NCBI GenBank assembly: GCA_030068145.1
Contig: JAPJBO010000303.1
Span: forward strand, 160,001-224,000
Direction of reading: 5' to 3'
DNA: 64,000 nt
From: Diplonema papillatum
Taxonomy: Eukaryota > Euglenozoa > Diplonemea > Diplonemida > Diplonemidae
A program made the translations under genes and the position numbers. Positions within the stretch are counted from its first letter, which is position 1. Every line of letters starts with the position of its first letter. The notes beneath the pieces are model-generated. The model searched no databases. It had not been told where the DNA came from and saw only the letters and a list, made by a program, of their open reading frames with translations. Positions 40,171-49,672 of this stretch are shown piece by piece.

Positions 40171-40468
40171 GGATTACTTAGGGTCCTCGCAAAATCCAAT
40201 GAAATTGCTTGCCCAATGGGACTCCCCTTGGGCACATTTCGCACTGGGGACTAGTCCCCAGGAACCCGTATCAAAAATATTTATCGGAAACAAAAAAAAA
40301 TATTTATCGGAAACAAAAAAATATTTATCGGAAACAAAAAAAAATATTTATCGGAAACGTTCCGATAAATATTTTCCCCACTTAAGTGCTTCGGATATGG
40401 TTTTGTCTCTTTTTTTTTTTTTTTTTTTGGTGAACCCCCAATTTTTTAACCATGCAGGATAATCCCTG

Positions 40469-40561
40469 ACGACAGCAAGTGTCAAACGAGCCTGCCTGAA
40501 GGCAGTGTATTTTGGCAAGGGTACTCTACCGGCGGAAGTTGTTTGGGGTCGAGTCTTTTCT
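40469..40561 (-). repeat. F4 repeat copy (LINE 3' tail)
   Basis: gacgacagcaagtgtcaaac, gaaggcagtg, ctaccggcggaagttgtttg. It is a diverged copy of the segment at 62757-62850 next to the LINE. Confidence 0.75.
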
Positions 40562-40718
40562 AGCGTTATTTGTGGATTAGAAGGTCGGTATTTTAAAGTC
40601 TCCGGTTGACCGTAGAGGCTTGGGTATGGCGGGGGGTTGAGAAAAGTAAAAGAGTGCGACTCGTTTCGGGTGTTGTGTCACTCCGTTGTGAAACCTTGTG
40701 AAGTCCCCTAACGCGTTT
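40562..40718 (+). mobile_element. F7 element copy
   Basis: agcgttatttgtggattaga through gtcccctaacgcgttt. Same ends and about the same length as the insertion at 29675-29831. Confidence 0.85.
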
Positions 40719-40892
40719 AGAGGGTGCTTGGGTTTGGGTAGGGTGTGGTCGTTTTCTTTTCGTCTTTCACAAAAGGTGAGACAGGCAGGGAAGTAGCTTG
40801 AAAGGGGCAAATGTTGCTGGGCTGCTGGTCTGTTATTTTTAGAGTGAAGTTTTTTTGTGTTTCCGGCAATTTCTTTTTTTTTGCTATTTCGA

Positions 40893-41186
40893 ATCGAGAT
40901 TTTGGTACCAGGGAACACGGGAGCCAAGCTTCACGTGTTCGGCGGTACTGCAGAGCCACGGGCCTACGGGTCAAGTGGCTACAGATTTCCCAAACTAAGG
41001 CATCAAGGCTTGGCGCACCTTGGGGCTTGGCGCTCGCGCTGAACACAAGCTCGTCGAGACGGTCAGCCGCAGGGCAGAGCGGACGGGGTTGTGGCACTGT
41101 GCTGCCTCCGACTCAAGCTTTGCAAGCTGTGGTTGACCGTCGCGTTCCTGCACCAGGAGCGGCGTTTTCCTTTTTTCCTTTTTTCC
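40893..41186. mobile_element. F1 element with 11-bp duplication
   Basis: Flanked by tgctatttcga at 40882-40892 and 41187-41197. Same orientation and interior as the other F1 copies; a T-run precedes the left duplication. Confidence 0.92.
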
Positions 41187-41287
41187 TGCTATTTCGAGAG
41201 AGAAAAAGAGAATTTTCGATTTTCGCGCGCATCAAACCTGACGTTTGCACGCTAGCCGTGTTCTACTTGCTGCGGAGAGAATTTTTT

Positions 41288-41465
41288 AGAGTGAAAGTTC
41301 GCTTGAAACTCCGGGGTTTTAAAGTCTCCGGGTGACCTGCGTCGTTATGGGAAGATATTCTTTGTCCTCTGAGTGTCGTAACACGAGGTAAGAGGATCGG
41401 TGGGTACCTTGGTCGTTGGTCATTGGTGGTTTCGGCCATTGTCCACATACGGTGATACCCATTGC
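41288..41465 (-). repeat. F2 dispersed repeat copy
   Basis: agagtgaaagttcgcttgaa, actccggggttttaaagtct, ending near ttcggccattgtccacatac; the far end is cut short. It is followed by a C-run and, at 41577-41800, by the segment shared with 27240-27420. Confidence 0.85.
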
Positions 41466-41997
41466 ATCCCCCCCCCCCTGGTTTCGGCGGAAGAAAGATT
41501 CCAGGTACGTGTGTGCGGGTGGGTATAGCGTAGGGACGTACGTGATTGTGCGCGTGACCGTCTTGGGGTGCGTGGAAAGGAATGCGTAGTTTTGTTTGTA
41601 TTCTTTTACTTGTTAGTTGTCGACAACTCTTTTTGTATTGAGGTGTCATTCAGATGTAAATCCAAAGCCGCCCACGTCAAATTTTGTTAAGCATTGAGTT
41701 CTTTTAAGTACATGAACCACATGGATTAGCATGCACTGTTGTTAAGCAGCGGCTGCCAAAACTTGCCGTGACACCTATGATCAAAGTAAATGAGGAAAAC
41801 GAGGAAGACAGAGAAGGAGATGAGGTAGAGAAGACAGGGGTACGCGGTCTTTCCGCCCTATGCGATGGCGAGCCGTGGGCTAGAAAAAAACGGGGTGAGG
41901 TTAACGTCTGCCCCTCTACATATGAGTGAGTCGGTTACGGACCCGTCTTAACGTGGCGCTCCTCTTAGCGAGTTGTCCACGCATGGGTCCCTTCTAT
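41466..41997. other. Region with a dispersed repeat only
   Basis: 41577-41800 matches 27240-27420. No gene recognised. Confidence 0.5.
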
Positions 41998-42181
41998 CAT
42001 ACATGCAACCCCCGACAAATTTGACAGGGAAAATCGGGGGAAATCGGGGGTCTGATGGCTCACGGCACTACAGTGAAACCCCCCCCGCCCCCCCCCCGAT
42101 TTCCCCCGATTTTCAAAATCGGGGGGTTTTTTTTAGCCCCCGATTTTCCCCACAGATTTTTGGTCGGGGGCTACATGTATG
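41998..42181. mobile_element. 184-bp inverted-repeat element (MITE-like)
   Basis: Left end CATACATGCAACCCCCGAC and right end reversed CATACATGTAGCCCCCGAC match at 17 of 19 positions and continue through gggaaaatcggggg. A second nested pair (cccccgatttt / aaaatcggggg) adds a hairpin near 42105-42125. No target duplication seen. Confidence 0.85.
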
Positions 42182-42989
42182 TTCGCTATTTTACGGTGGG
42201 GGCCTGGCGTCTCCTACGATCCCGGGTAGCGCATGAGGCTGCACAGCACCTCTTTTCACTTTCGCAGCGTGGTTCGGCAGTGTTCGGCTAAGTGGGCGGG
42301 TGTGTGTGTGTGTGTTAAGTGCAGGGCTTTGAGTGAGAACGGCTGAGTCGAAGTACGCCCACTTGTCACTCGACCGAACTGCACGATGCCAGGGTGTCTG
42401 GCAAGATCTTAATGCACGATAGGGACGTGGACGGACTCCCGTTTGTTTCCGCTGCCAGGGAAATGACCTGACGATTACGCGGCGAATATATGCTCGACAA
42501 CGCAGATGGGCCGCGAAGTCTGCGATGCAGATTATCGCCACAGATTCTTAGCATTTTAGCGTTTATTTTGGTTAAAAGGTTCGGTGTTTCGGGTCTCCGG
42601 TTGACCATTGAGGCTGGAGGTTTGGATGTAGACATTGCACACGTTGACTACTATGGCTAGCCAAGTTTGTGGCCGATGTGACCGACACCATTGTGTTGTG
42701 TAAGTTCGCTTAGAGATCCGGGGTTTTAAAGTCTCTGGGCGACCAATTGTCGCAATTGTCGCATTCTAATCAAACGACAACGTTTGATGGGGTGGATTGG
42801 CTCAGCGGGAAGAGAATTCCATCCCTTAACAGAGTGCTTGGCATGCTCCGTCATCCGCGCTGAAACCAGTGAAATGCACTTAGCAACTCGTTTGCAAATT
42901 CTTACCAGGAATTGTAATGCAAAATAGGGACTAGTCCCAATTGGGCACATTTCCAACGGGGACTTGTCCCCTGAGGCACTTTTCCCTAC
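42182..42989. other. Region with F7 and F2 fragments
   Basis: 42550-42625 is an F7 left part (agcgtttattttggttaaaa, gtctccggttgacc); 42700-42765 is an F2 fragment. gttatgg/ctatggctagcca at 42650 is shared with 14490 and 22240. 42930-42975 contains an inverted pair around gggactagtccc. No gene recognised. Confidence 0.5.
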
Positions 42990-43165
42990 AAAAATAGACA
43001 GGCGCTTCGTTTTGTTTGTGCGTGCCAGGTGATCGTTTTCCCACTTGTATTTACCCTGTGTATATTCAGGTAAGGAATTCTGATCAACCACCAAAACACG
43101 CTGTCTACGTCTTTTTAGCCTGCACAATACATTGAAGAGCAACCCGCAAGATTGTTAGTACTAAG
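42990..43165 (+). repeat. F6 dispersed repeat copy
   Basis: caggcgcttcgttttgtttg, gccaggtgatcgttttccc, ctgatcaaccaccaaaacac, aacccgcaagattgttagta. Confidence 0.8.
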
Positions 43166-43554
43166 AAAGACGCCTTCAGGGACGGGGGTCATTATATGTA
43201 CGTCGGAAAAGGCAGAACCGGAGTTGGAGTGCGGACTGCACCTACGGAGTGAAAGACACGTCAATTCATGCTTGCTGCTGTGAATAGACTTGCTACTTTC
43301 CAACGAGTCCCTAGGTCCCCCGAAGTGGAGGCTTACCACGCCTGCGCACGATCCACAGTTTCCTCCAGAAGGCTTTGCGCTCTGGACAGCCTCCATCCCC
43401 TGCCATCCGTAAGGGGCCAAAAGATGAAATTCCTATTTGCTTTTCTGTCGTGTTGCACTCAGATAATCCGCGGAAAAGAAATGCGGCGGCTGGCTCATTC
43501 TGGGCGACCAGACACGTGACAAAAACTGTTGGTTTTTAGACTGTTTTGTTTTTT
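43166..43554. other. Region without recognised gene
   Basis: No recognised repeat or domain. Confidence 0.3.
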
Positions 43555-43567
43555 TCAAGAAAAACAG

Positions 43568-43858
43568 GTAATCTCCAACACAACAGGTACCAGGGAATGC
43601 CTGCTACACGGGAGCCAAGCTTCACGTGTGCAGAGCCACAGGCCTACGACGTCCAGCGGCTACCGATTTCCCAAACTAAAGCAGCAAGGCGTGGCGCACC
43701 TTGGGGCTTGGCGCTCGCGCTGAACACAAGCTCGTCGAGACGGTCAGCCGCAGGGCAGAGCGGACGGGGTTGTGGCACTGTGCTGCCTCCGACTCAAGCT
43801 TTGCAAGCTGTGGTTGACCGCCACGTTCCTGGACCAGGAGCGGACTGTATCTAGCTTA
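43568..43858. mobile_element. F1 element with 13-bp duplication
   Basis: Flanked by tcaagaaaaacag at 43555-43567 and 43859-43871. A small internal deletion lies near cagagccacaggcc. Confidence 0.92.
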
Positions 43859-43919
43859 TCAAGAAAAACAGTGCTCGCGGTCCCACGGCCCAGTACAGTA
43901 GTTAAATTCTAGACTGTTT

Positions 43920-44240
43920 CTTGTAGTAAGCGGTCGGTTTTTTGAAGTCTCCGTTTGACTTGTGAGGCGGGGGGGGAAGGGGGGGGCTTCCTTTTGTACT
44001 GTTAGAGCAGGGTCTGGGCAGTGTGTCTTCATTCCTTTTCGTACTTTGTGTCGTTTTTACTTTACTGTTTACTGTCACATGTGGTTGCGCATCCGTGGAA
44101 CTTCGTTTTTTAGCGTATGTGACCGACATCAGGTCCACTGCTTTGTGCAAGTGGTCCTGGGCCCCCCACGTCCTACACGTTGAGCATTGAGTTCTTTGAG
44201 GTGCAAGTGCCATCAAGGCAGGCGAGCACTGGTTGGTCGT
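43920..44240. repeat. F7-like repeat and single copy of 62-bp unit
   Basis: 43930-44030: gaagtctccgtttgacttgt, gaggcggggg, ttagagcagggtctgggc, also at 60985-61070 and 21440-21485. 44186-44232 (gcattgagttctttgagg, gcaagtgccatcaaggcagg) is a single copy of the unit tandem at 55845-56040. Confidence 0.7.
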
Positions 44241-44462
44241 TGAGCAGGGGTTGCCGTGTAAATTCTCTTCGAGAGGCTCGTGGCAATGTAACCTATGTTT
44301 TATGACAGACTCCCATTCTCCCAAACAGGGGTTCCTGCCAACTGGTTTCACTTCCTTTAGTACAGCAGTAGTAGTAGTTTCAGCTTAGTGTGAGTTTGAT
44401 CAAAGTAACACACCCTTACAAAGACCAGCCACAGTCAACGCCGCGTGGGTGCCGGCTTTTGA

Positions 44463-45299
44463 TACTCAACATGTTTCAAACCCCCGATTGCGCGTAACCT
44501 GGAAGCACCCAGAGGGTGCCGGTGGTACAAAGGTGCAGTTGCCCGCATCCATCCGGCATGTATCCTGGGCAGAGATACCCTGCAAGCGCTGCGAGGGCTC
44601 GAGGTGTCGGCAGGAGAGTACACGAAGGCAGAACACGGAAAGGTACAAGCAGAGCGCAGGGAAGACGGGGAGAGACTAGGAAAATTCGATTTCAAAAAGT
44701 GGTACCCATCGGACGAGGAAAGGGGGCGACTGGCCCAGAAGTGGTTCACCTTAGCGGAACAGGAGAACCAGGCGGGACGAGGAGGGAGGAGCTCGAAGAG
44801 GAACACCGCCCAGGGCAAGGAAGTGTCACGAGGTGCGCCGGAGGCAGAGGGCGCGAACCAGGATACGAAGGCGGAACAGCGCGCACGAGGACGACCGGCT
44901 CTGAAGAGGCCCGCGCCGCAAGCGACGCGGGCAGCACGGAGTGCCAAGCAACGTAAGAAGGAAGACGAGGAGATCCAGACAGCACAGCAGGACGCCCGAG
45001 CTGAGGCGGCCGACGGACCACAGAGGCGAAAGGCAGAACAGGAAAGGCAGGCGCGGTCGGTACGAGAAGCGGCAATCGCGGATAAGGCAACGAGTACAGA
45101 GCAGCCGTCGCGCAGAAAAGCAGTAAAGCGACCCGCGTCGCAGGTGGCACAAAACGTAGGAGCCCGTGCGGCAGGGAGTGGAGACGAGGTGATGCAAGAC
45201 GAAGGGGAAGCGCGAAGCCCCCAGCCCGGACGGACCAACAAGACGCAGGACCAGGCGACCAAAAGAAGGAGGGGGACGCGACCCAGAGACCCGGGCTAA
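44463..45299 (+). CDS. Basic low-complexity protein, most complete copy
   Basis: The frame is open for about 278 codons (first ATG unclear). The N-terminal part reads RWYKGAVARIHPACILGRDT and LQALRGLEVSAGEYTKAEHG. Then come FDFKKWYPSDEERGRLAQKW, long K/R/E/A/Q stretches (ALKRPAPQATRAARSAKQRK; RKAEQERQARSVREAAIADK), VMQDEGEA and TKRRRGTRPRDPG-stop. It is probably nuclear or nucleic-acid binding given the charge; this is an inference. Partial copies on both strands at 28-29, 38 and 40 kb share its 3' flank, which suggests spread as part of a mobile element. No family recognised. Confidence 0.45.
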   Translation, partial: YSTCFKPPIARNLEAPRGCRWYKGAVARIHPACILGRDTLQALRGLEVSAGEYTKAEHGKVQAERREDGERLGKFDFKKWYPSDEERGRLAQKWFTLAEQENQAGRGGRSSKRNTAQGKEVSRGAPEAEGANQDTKAEQRARGRPALKRPAPQATRAARSAKQRKKEDEEIQTAQQDARAEAADGPQRRKAEQERQARSVREAAIADKATSTEQPSRRKAVKRPASQVAQNVGARAAGSGDEVMQDEGEARSPQPGRTNKTQDQATKRRRGTRPRDPG

Positions 45300-46302
45300 G
45301 TAGCTTGGAACTAGTGTGATGGACCTTTCTTCGGAGGGGCTCACGCACTCAAAGATCGACTTATACGCATCCATCCGGCAATCAGCTCGCATCGGGGAGG
45401 TGACGCGACCCACCTGGACAAGGTGTCCTGCTGCCCCTAGTAGTAGTTTGAACTGAACAAGCGGCAACAACACCTGTGATAATAGACTGCGCCAAGTCGT
45501 TACCGACTTGTGCCCCTATCCTATGACTGCCCTGGGAGGTCTGCTTGGCTGCCTTCGGGTTGCGTTTCCGCGTTGGTGCTGTTGCTTCGCTTTAGCGACT
45601 TGTGCCTCTAGTGGTAGGTTCTAGTTGCGGGAACAAAGCTGGACGAAGAACGGAGCAATCGCTCCGAACAAACAATGTGTCTCCCGACGAGGGTCCTCCC
45701 CCCCTTCCCTCAGGGCTTTCCCACCCATTTTCCCGTGTTCAAGATCGCGTTCATTTCTCAAACCCCGATGTTATACAAGGGGAGCGAATACGATCTTAGA
45801 CACGGGGGGGGGGGAGGTAGGCGCAAGGCAGTAGATTCCTGTAGGCAGGTCTTCTCTACCGTCGGGAGTTGGTTGGCTTTTCCTCTTTTTGGGGGGGGGG
45901 GGGGAAATGTTTTGGGGGGGGTGTCGTAGTTATTGGTGCTGGTTTTGAGGGATAAGGAGAAGGTAAGAAGTCTTTTTGCGGTGGCCTCCGCTGGTATGGT
46001 AGTCTGTGCTACCTCCATTATTTTACACTCGTTCTCTTCTCTACCCATACTCTCTCACTCTTTTACTCTCTTTGACTAGCCAAAAAGACTCCTGCGGCCG
46101 ACACCACGAACATATTCGCAATGAATATGTTGTTGGTGATTCTTTTTTGTTTTTGTTTTTTTTTTTTTGGGGGGGGGGGGGGGGTGTGTTGCATTGGCTT
46201 AGCATCGGGGAAATGGAGCTACTTCCCCAACACTCACGCCACTGGATTGAGTTCAACCAGTGTTTTTGTGTTCGTGGTTTTTTTTTTTTTTTTTTTTTTT
46301 TT
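45300..46302. other. 3' flank of basic-protein gene and repeat debris
   Basis: 45296-45370 is the conserved 3' flank. 45798-45875 is a diverged F4 copy. G-runs lie at 45802-45810 and 45890-45930. 45925-46080 is shared with 24845-24985. T- and G-runs flank 46150-46190. No gene recognised. Confidence 0.5.
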
Positions 46303-46500
46303 CCCGACGACAACTAGTGTCAGCCGAAGGCAGTTGATTCCTTTAGGCAAGATTTCTCTACCGGCGGAAGTTGTTTGGGTTAACGTCTTTTTTTTTTTTT
46401 TTTTTTTCCCGACGACAACTAGTGTCAGACTAGCCTACCCGAAGGCAGTTGATTTCTTTAGGCGAGGTTTCTCTACCGGCGGAAGTTGTTTGGGTTAGCG
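46303..46500 (-). repeat. Two F4 copies separated by T-runs
   Basis: 46303-46387 and 46408-46500, each cccgacgacaactagtgtca...ctaccggcggaagttgtttg. On the minus strand each ends in a poly-A run, as expected for 5'-truncated retroelement copies. Confidence 0.85.
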
Positions 46501-46904
46501 TTTTTTTTTTTTTTCTCCTTCCGTTGATATCGTTAGTCATTCACTCTCCCTTTTCCCTACCGCTCCGATCCCTTCTCTTTCCACTTCTTCCTCTTCCGTT
46601 GCCCCCCACACAAGACGCAGTGCTGATTTACTCGAGATATCTCAAAACTAGCGAGGACCACCGTGCCGCTAACGGGTCGTCGCACAGGACCTTCACGCGT
46701 TTCGCCACGTGCCGGATCGTGTCTCTTCGTTTCTTTGCAAAGTCCGCGAGCAGTCCCTTCAGTTGTGGCGGGTCGGTGGGGTATGCGTGACGGATGTCGG
46801 ACACTTCGTTGTGCGTCGCATCATCTGCGAGCAGGACGTGTTGCGCGTTGGCCAGCGCCGCGCACCGCTTGCAGGCGATCCGGGTGGCTCGCGGCATCAC
46901 CGCT
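46501..46904 (-). mobile_element. 5'-truncated LINE copy (C-terminus and 3' UTR)
   Basis: Contains the last ~92 codons (MPRATRIACKRCAALANAQH ... SSLVLRYLE-stop) and 3' UTR of the LINE at 62.9-64 kb, with no difference that I could see from 46520 to 46904. An A-run (minus) follows the UTR, then F4. Truncated at 46904, where a T-run and the F1 insertion begin. The near identity suggests a recent event. Confidence 0.9.
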
Positions 46905-46933
46905 TTTTTTTTTTTTTTTTTTGTTCCGCGGGG

Positions 46934-47226
46934 CTTAGGTACCAGGGAAAGCCTACTACACGGGAGCCAAGCTTCACGTGTTCGGCGGTACTGCAGAGCC
47001 ACGGGCCTACGGGTCAAGTGGCTACCGATTTCCCAAACTAAAGCATCAAGGCTTGGCGCACCTTGGGGCTTGGCGCTTGCGCTGAACACAAGCTCGTCGA
47101 GACGGTCAGCCGCAGGGCAGAGCGGACGGGGTTGTGGCACTGTGCTGCCTCCGACTCAAGCTTTGCAAGCTGTGGTTGACCGTCACGTTCCTGGACCAGG
47201 AGCGGCCATTTTTCTCTTCTTTCTCT
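46934..47226. mobile_element. F1 element with 11-bp duplication
   Basis: Flanked by gttccgcgggg at 46923-46933 and 47227-47237. Standard F1 interior; the left duplication follows a 19-base T-run. Confidence 0.92.
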
Positions 47227-47237
47227 GTTCCGCGGGG

Positions 47238-47508
47238 AAGCGCCCGTGTTTCCCTTTCCACTCTCCGCGCCTAAGGCGGCCACCTCAAAGGCAGACGTCT
47301 CTAAATACTCGGCCGTTCCGGTGCACGTTTTGACGGAGGCTCGAGGGTGGGAGGGGATTGCAAGAACGTGCTTGGAATTGGATCTGTTCAAGTCGGCGCG
47401 CGGGGGAAAACCTTAGTTTCATGTTTAGGCAGAGCGCTCTGCCTCTCACGCATGGGGGGGGGGGGCAAAAGAACTGCAAAATAATGCGTCTTTATTACTC
47501 TGTTTTCC
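47238..47508. other. Region without recognised gene
   Basis: 47425-47450 holds the palindromic motif ggcagagcgctctgcctctc seen in variants at 14697, 15110 and 60481. Confidence 0.4.
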
Positions 47509-47880
47509 CCCGACGACAGCAAGTGTCAGACTAGCCCTCCCGGAAGGCAGTTGATTTCGTTTGGCAGGTTCACTCTACCGGCGGAAGTTGTTTGGGTCAG
47601 CGATATTTTTAGAGTGAAAGTTCGCTTGGAACTCCGGGGTTTTAAAGTCTCCGTGTGAAATTCGTCGTTAAGGGAAGATATTATTTGTGCTCTGAGTGTC
47701 GTAAGGGTGGTGGTTACACGAGGTAAGAGGATCGGTGGGTACCTTGGTTGTTGGTCATTGGTGGTTTCGGCCATTGTCCACATACCTTACTTACGGTAGG
47801 CCCTCCTCAGTATGGTGCCGCAGTAGGTGACTGTCTGTCTTCTTGGTACCGTCTGACCGTCTCTTTTCGTGTATTTGTGG
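47509..47880 (-). repeat. F4 copy followed by full-length F2 copy
   Basis: 47509-47603 is F4; 47611-47880 is F2 (agagtgaaagttcgcttgga to ggtaccgtctgaccgtctct). The stretch 47880-48031 holds nothing recognised. Confidence 0.85.
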
Positions 47881-48031
47881 TGCTGCTTATGGTTTGCGCA
47901 GGCTGATTATTTTTGTGCGGTCGACGACAGACGTCGTTCTTGTTGTGGGAAACCAGTGTTCGCTTTGAGGCCGATAGCCCTGGTCCTATTTGAAACTTTG
48001 TCTCTGGGCAGGTTTGGCTATTTAACTTAGA

Positions 48032-48079
48032 ACTGTTCTTTGTCGGGCAGCATCGTCGAGCATTTCCTTTCAAGCCAGC
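48032..48079 (+). repeat. F3 3' fragment
   Basis: actgttctttgtcgggcagc, atcgtcgagcatttcctttc, aagcc. It is a 5'-truncated copy. Confidence 0.8.
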
Positions 48080-48189
48080 CTACTAGCTTGGGGGGGGTCA
48101 GCTGGTCGCCAGACCAGAGTTGGTCTGGAAACTGGTCTGGATCAAAAAAAAAAAAAAAAATCTCAGCTATTATTATTTTCCCTGAGGAA

Positions 48190-48335
48190 CCGGCTACCCA
48201 CAGTGTACTACACACTGTGTACTACAGTGTGTACAGGGTACCACAGTGTACTACCACCTTGCACCACGGGGTACCACAGTGACCACAGTGTACTACCACC
48301 GTGTTCAACCACCGGGTGCCACAGTGTGGCACCAA
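48190..48335. repeat. Degenerate short tandem repeat
   Basis: Variants of ccacagtgtactaccacc repeated with spacing of 14-30 bases, including the palindromic tgtactacacactgtgta. It abuts the hAT remnant. Confidence 0.75.
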
Positions 48336-48340
48336 TGCGG

Positions 48341-49270
48341 AGAAGCACATCGACCAACATGTTTGCGCTGCTACACACTGCAACCGCTACCGCTCTTTCT
48401 GAAGACAATGAGGCGGCGAGAGAAGTGTCTGAGCACATGCAGAAGAAGGAACCGATGTTCGCGTTGTTTCTTTACGAGGTCACCCTCCCAGTTGTTGCGC
48501 ACTTCTCGTCAGCTCTGCAGAAGGCTTCGTCGTTCTTCGCGCAAGTTGTGTCTCCGAAGGGGCACTACAAGAAAAAGATCTTGGACATCGCCAATGAACC
48601 AAAGCAGTATACGAAGTACTTCAACTGCCACATGGTCCTCAACGCAGCAACAACAGGCATCTTTTAGCAACCGTGGGCGACACACGAAGAGCTGACGACG
48701 TGGCACCACAGCGTTGCAGTGCCATACCTCAAGGCTCTGGCAAAGGCCTTCGATGAAGAGTTGGGAACGTCAGCTTGCCTGCAGGCGTTCTCGCTCTACG
48801 ATCCCAAGGGCCCAACATTCGCCAACGGGAAGATCGACTTGGTTGCTGCCAAAAAGGAGCTGGGGCACATTCTCGCCCACTGCTCCGGGCCGCATACTTC
48901 CAAGAACTGTTCGGAAGAAAAAACTGACATAGTCGCTAGTGGCCCCTTTCTTTCCGAGAACCGTCGGACTGCTCTGCTCCACGAACTCGAGCCGTTCTGC
49001 GCGGAGATCGTGCGGCAGCAATGGGCGTCATTGGAAGACGTCATGCTGGGGCTGCTGAAGTCATCGAACCTTTCGACGGCATTTCCAGAGACAAACAATC
49101 TGTTTGCCATTGCTGTTGTCCTGCCAATGGGGACAGCATCGGTCGAGCGTGTCTTTTCAAACATGAAAAGGGTGCTGACAAAAGCCAGGAAGAGGCTTCA
49201 CGAGCAGACGCTGACCGACGTGCCGTATGAACGTGGCAGCGGCATCCTGAGGAGCGCTATGGAGGCGTAA
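48341..49270 (+). pseudogene. hAT-family transposase, C-terminal remnant
   Basis: Cut-and-paste transposase of the hAT superfamily. The frame runs from NMFALLHTATATALSEDNEA through PYLKALAKAFDEELG to the C-terminal dimerisation motif FAIAVVLPMGTASVERVFSN, MKRVLTKARKRLHEQTLTD, ending ILRSAMEA-stop. One in-frame TAG (48665-48667) splits it (TTGIF-stop-QPWATHEELT); otherwise the frame is intact over 310 codons. The N-terminal zinc finger and first catalytic residues are missing, as the left end is lost in a short tandem repeat. Terminal repeats were not found. Probably dead. Confidence 0.88.
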
Positions 49271-49635
49271 CTCAATGCGTGGATTGCGAGCCCAAGAACG
49301 CTGAACTTCGCCACGTGGCCGGAGTATGAAAAACGTGCGTCGACAAAGTGGGGGTCATGCGCAAAAATATGATGACTAACCCAAGGCTGCTGCAATCGGC
49401 CCTTCACTGACGCTGTTGTTGGCCCGCTCGTCCCTTTGTTTCCCGTAGCAGGCGTATGACTTTCTTCGTTCTCATGTCCACCATCCCACCGCTATCCGGT
49501 ACGACTTCGCTCTGCAGGCATTCGTTGCCGAACGGGGGTGGCTGCCCTCCTGCAACACCCCCTGTGCACAAAATTTGGATACAGACCAGTTTACCAGTTC
49601 TGGGCTCGGGGGTCGAGGTCAGAGCTAGTATGCTG
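49271..49635. other. hAT 3' flank, no recognised gene
   Basis: Some of this may be the 3' untranslated part of the hAT element; no terminal inverted repeat could be matched. Confidence 0.35.
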
Positions 49636-49672
49636 TTTCAAGCTGGCGCTTATGTAAAAAAAAAAAATACTA
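49636..49672 (+). repeat. F3 3' end with A-tail
   Basis: tttcaagctggcgcttatgt followed by 12 A. It is a very short 5'-truncated copy, which supports poly-A-tailed retrotransposition of F3. Confidence 0.8.

Larger units (their letters stand above)
38541..40468. mobile_element. Large foldback element, ~1.9 kb
   Basis: Left arm starts cagggattattctaatcc and catggttaaaaag; the right arm reversed starts CAGGGATTATCCTGCATGG-TTAAAAA. Further in, aaaccataagggaagcactt-aag...gggaaaatatttatcgga (38850-38885) faces its inverse at 40355-40410. Both arms then carry arrays of tttccgataaatattttt (~22-bp unit): five copies at 38886-38995 and four to five inverted at 40270-40375. The interior has a 101-codon open stretch (39183-39490) and a basic-protein fragment. 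A solo end lies at 62669-62740. Confidence 0.82.

Noticed and set aside
44435-45348. Minus-strand 275- and 200-codon frames opposite the basic-protein gene
   Set aside because: They are antisense shadows; the related copies conserve the plus-strand reading and its 3' flank.
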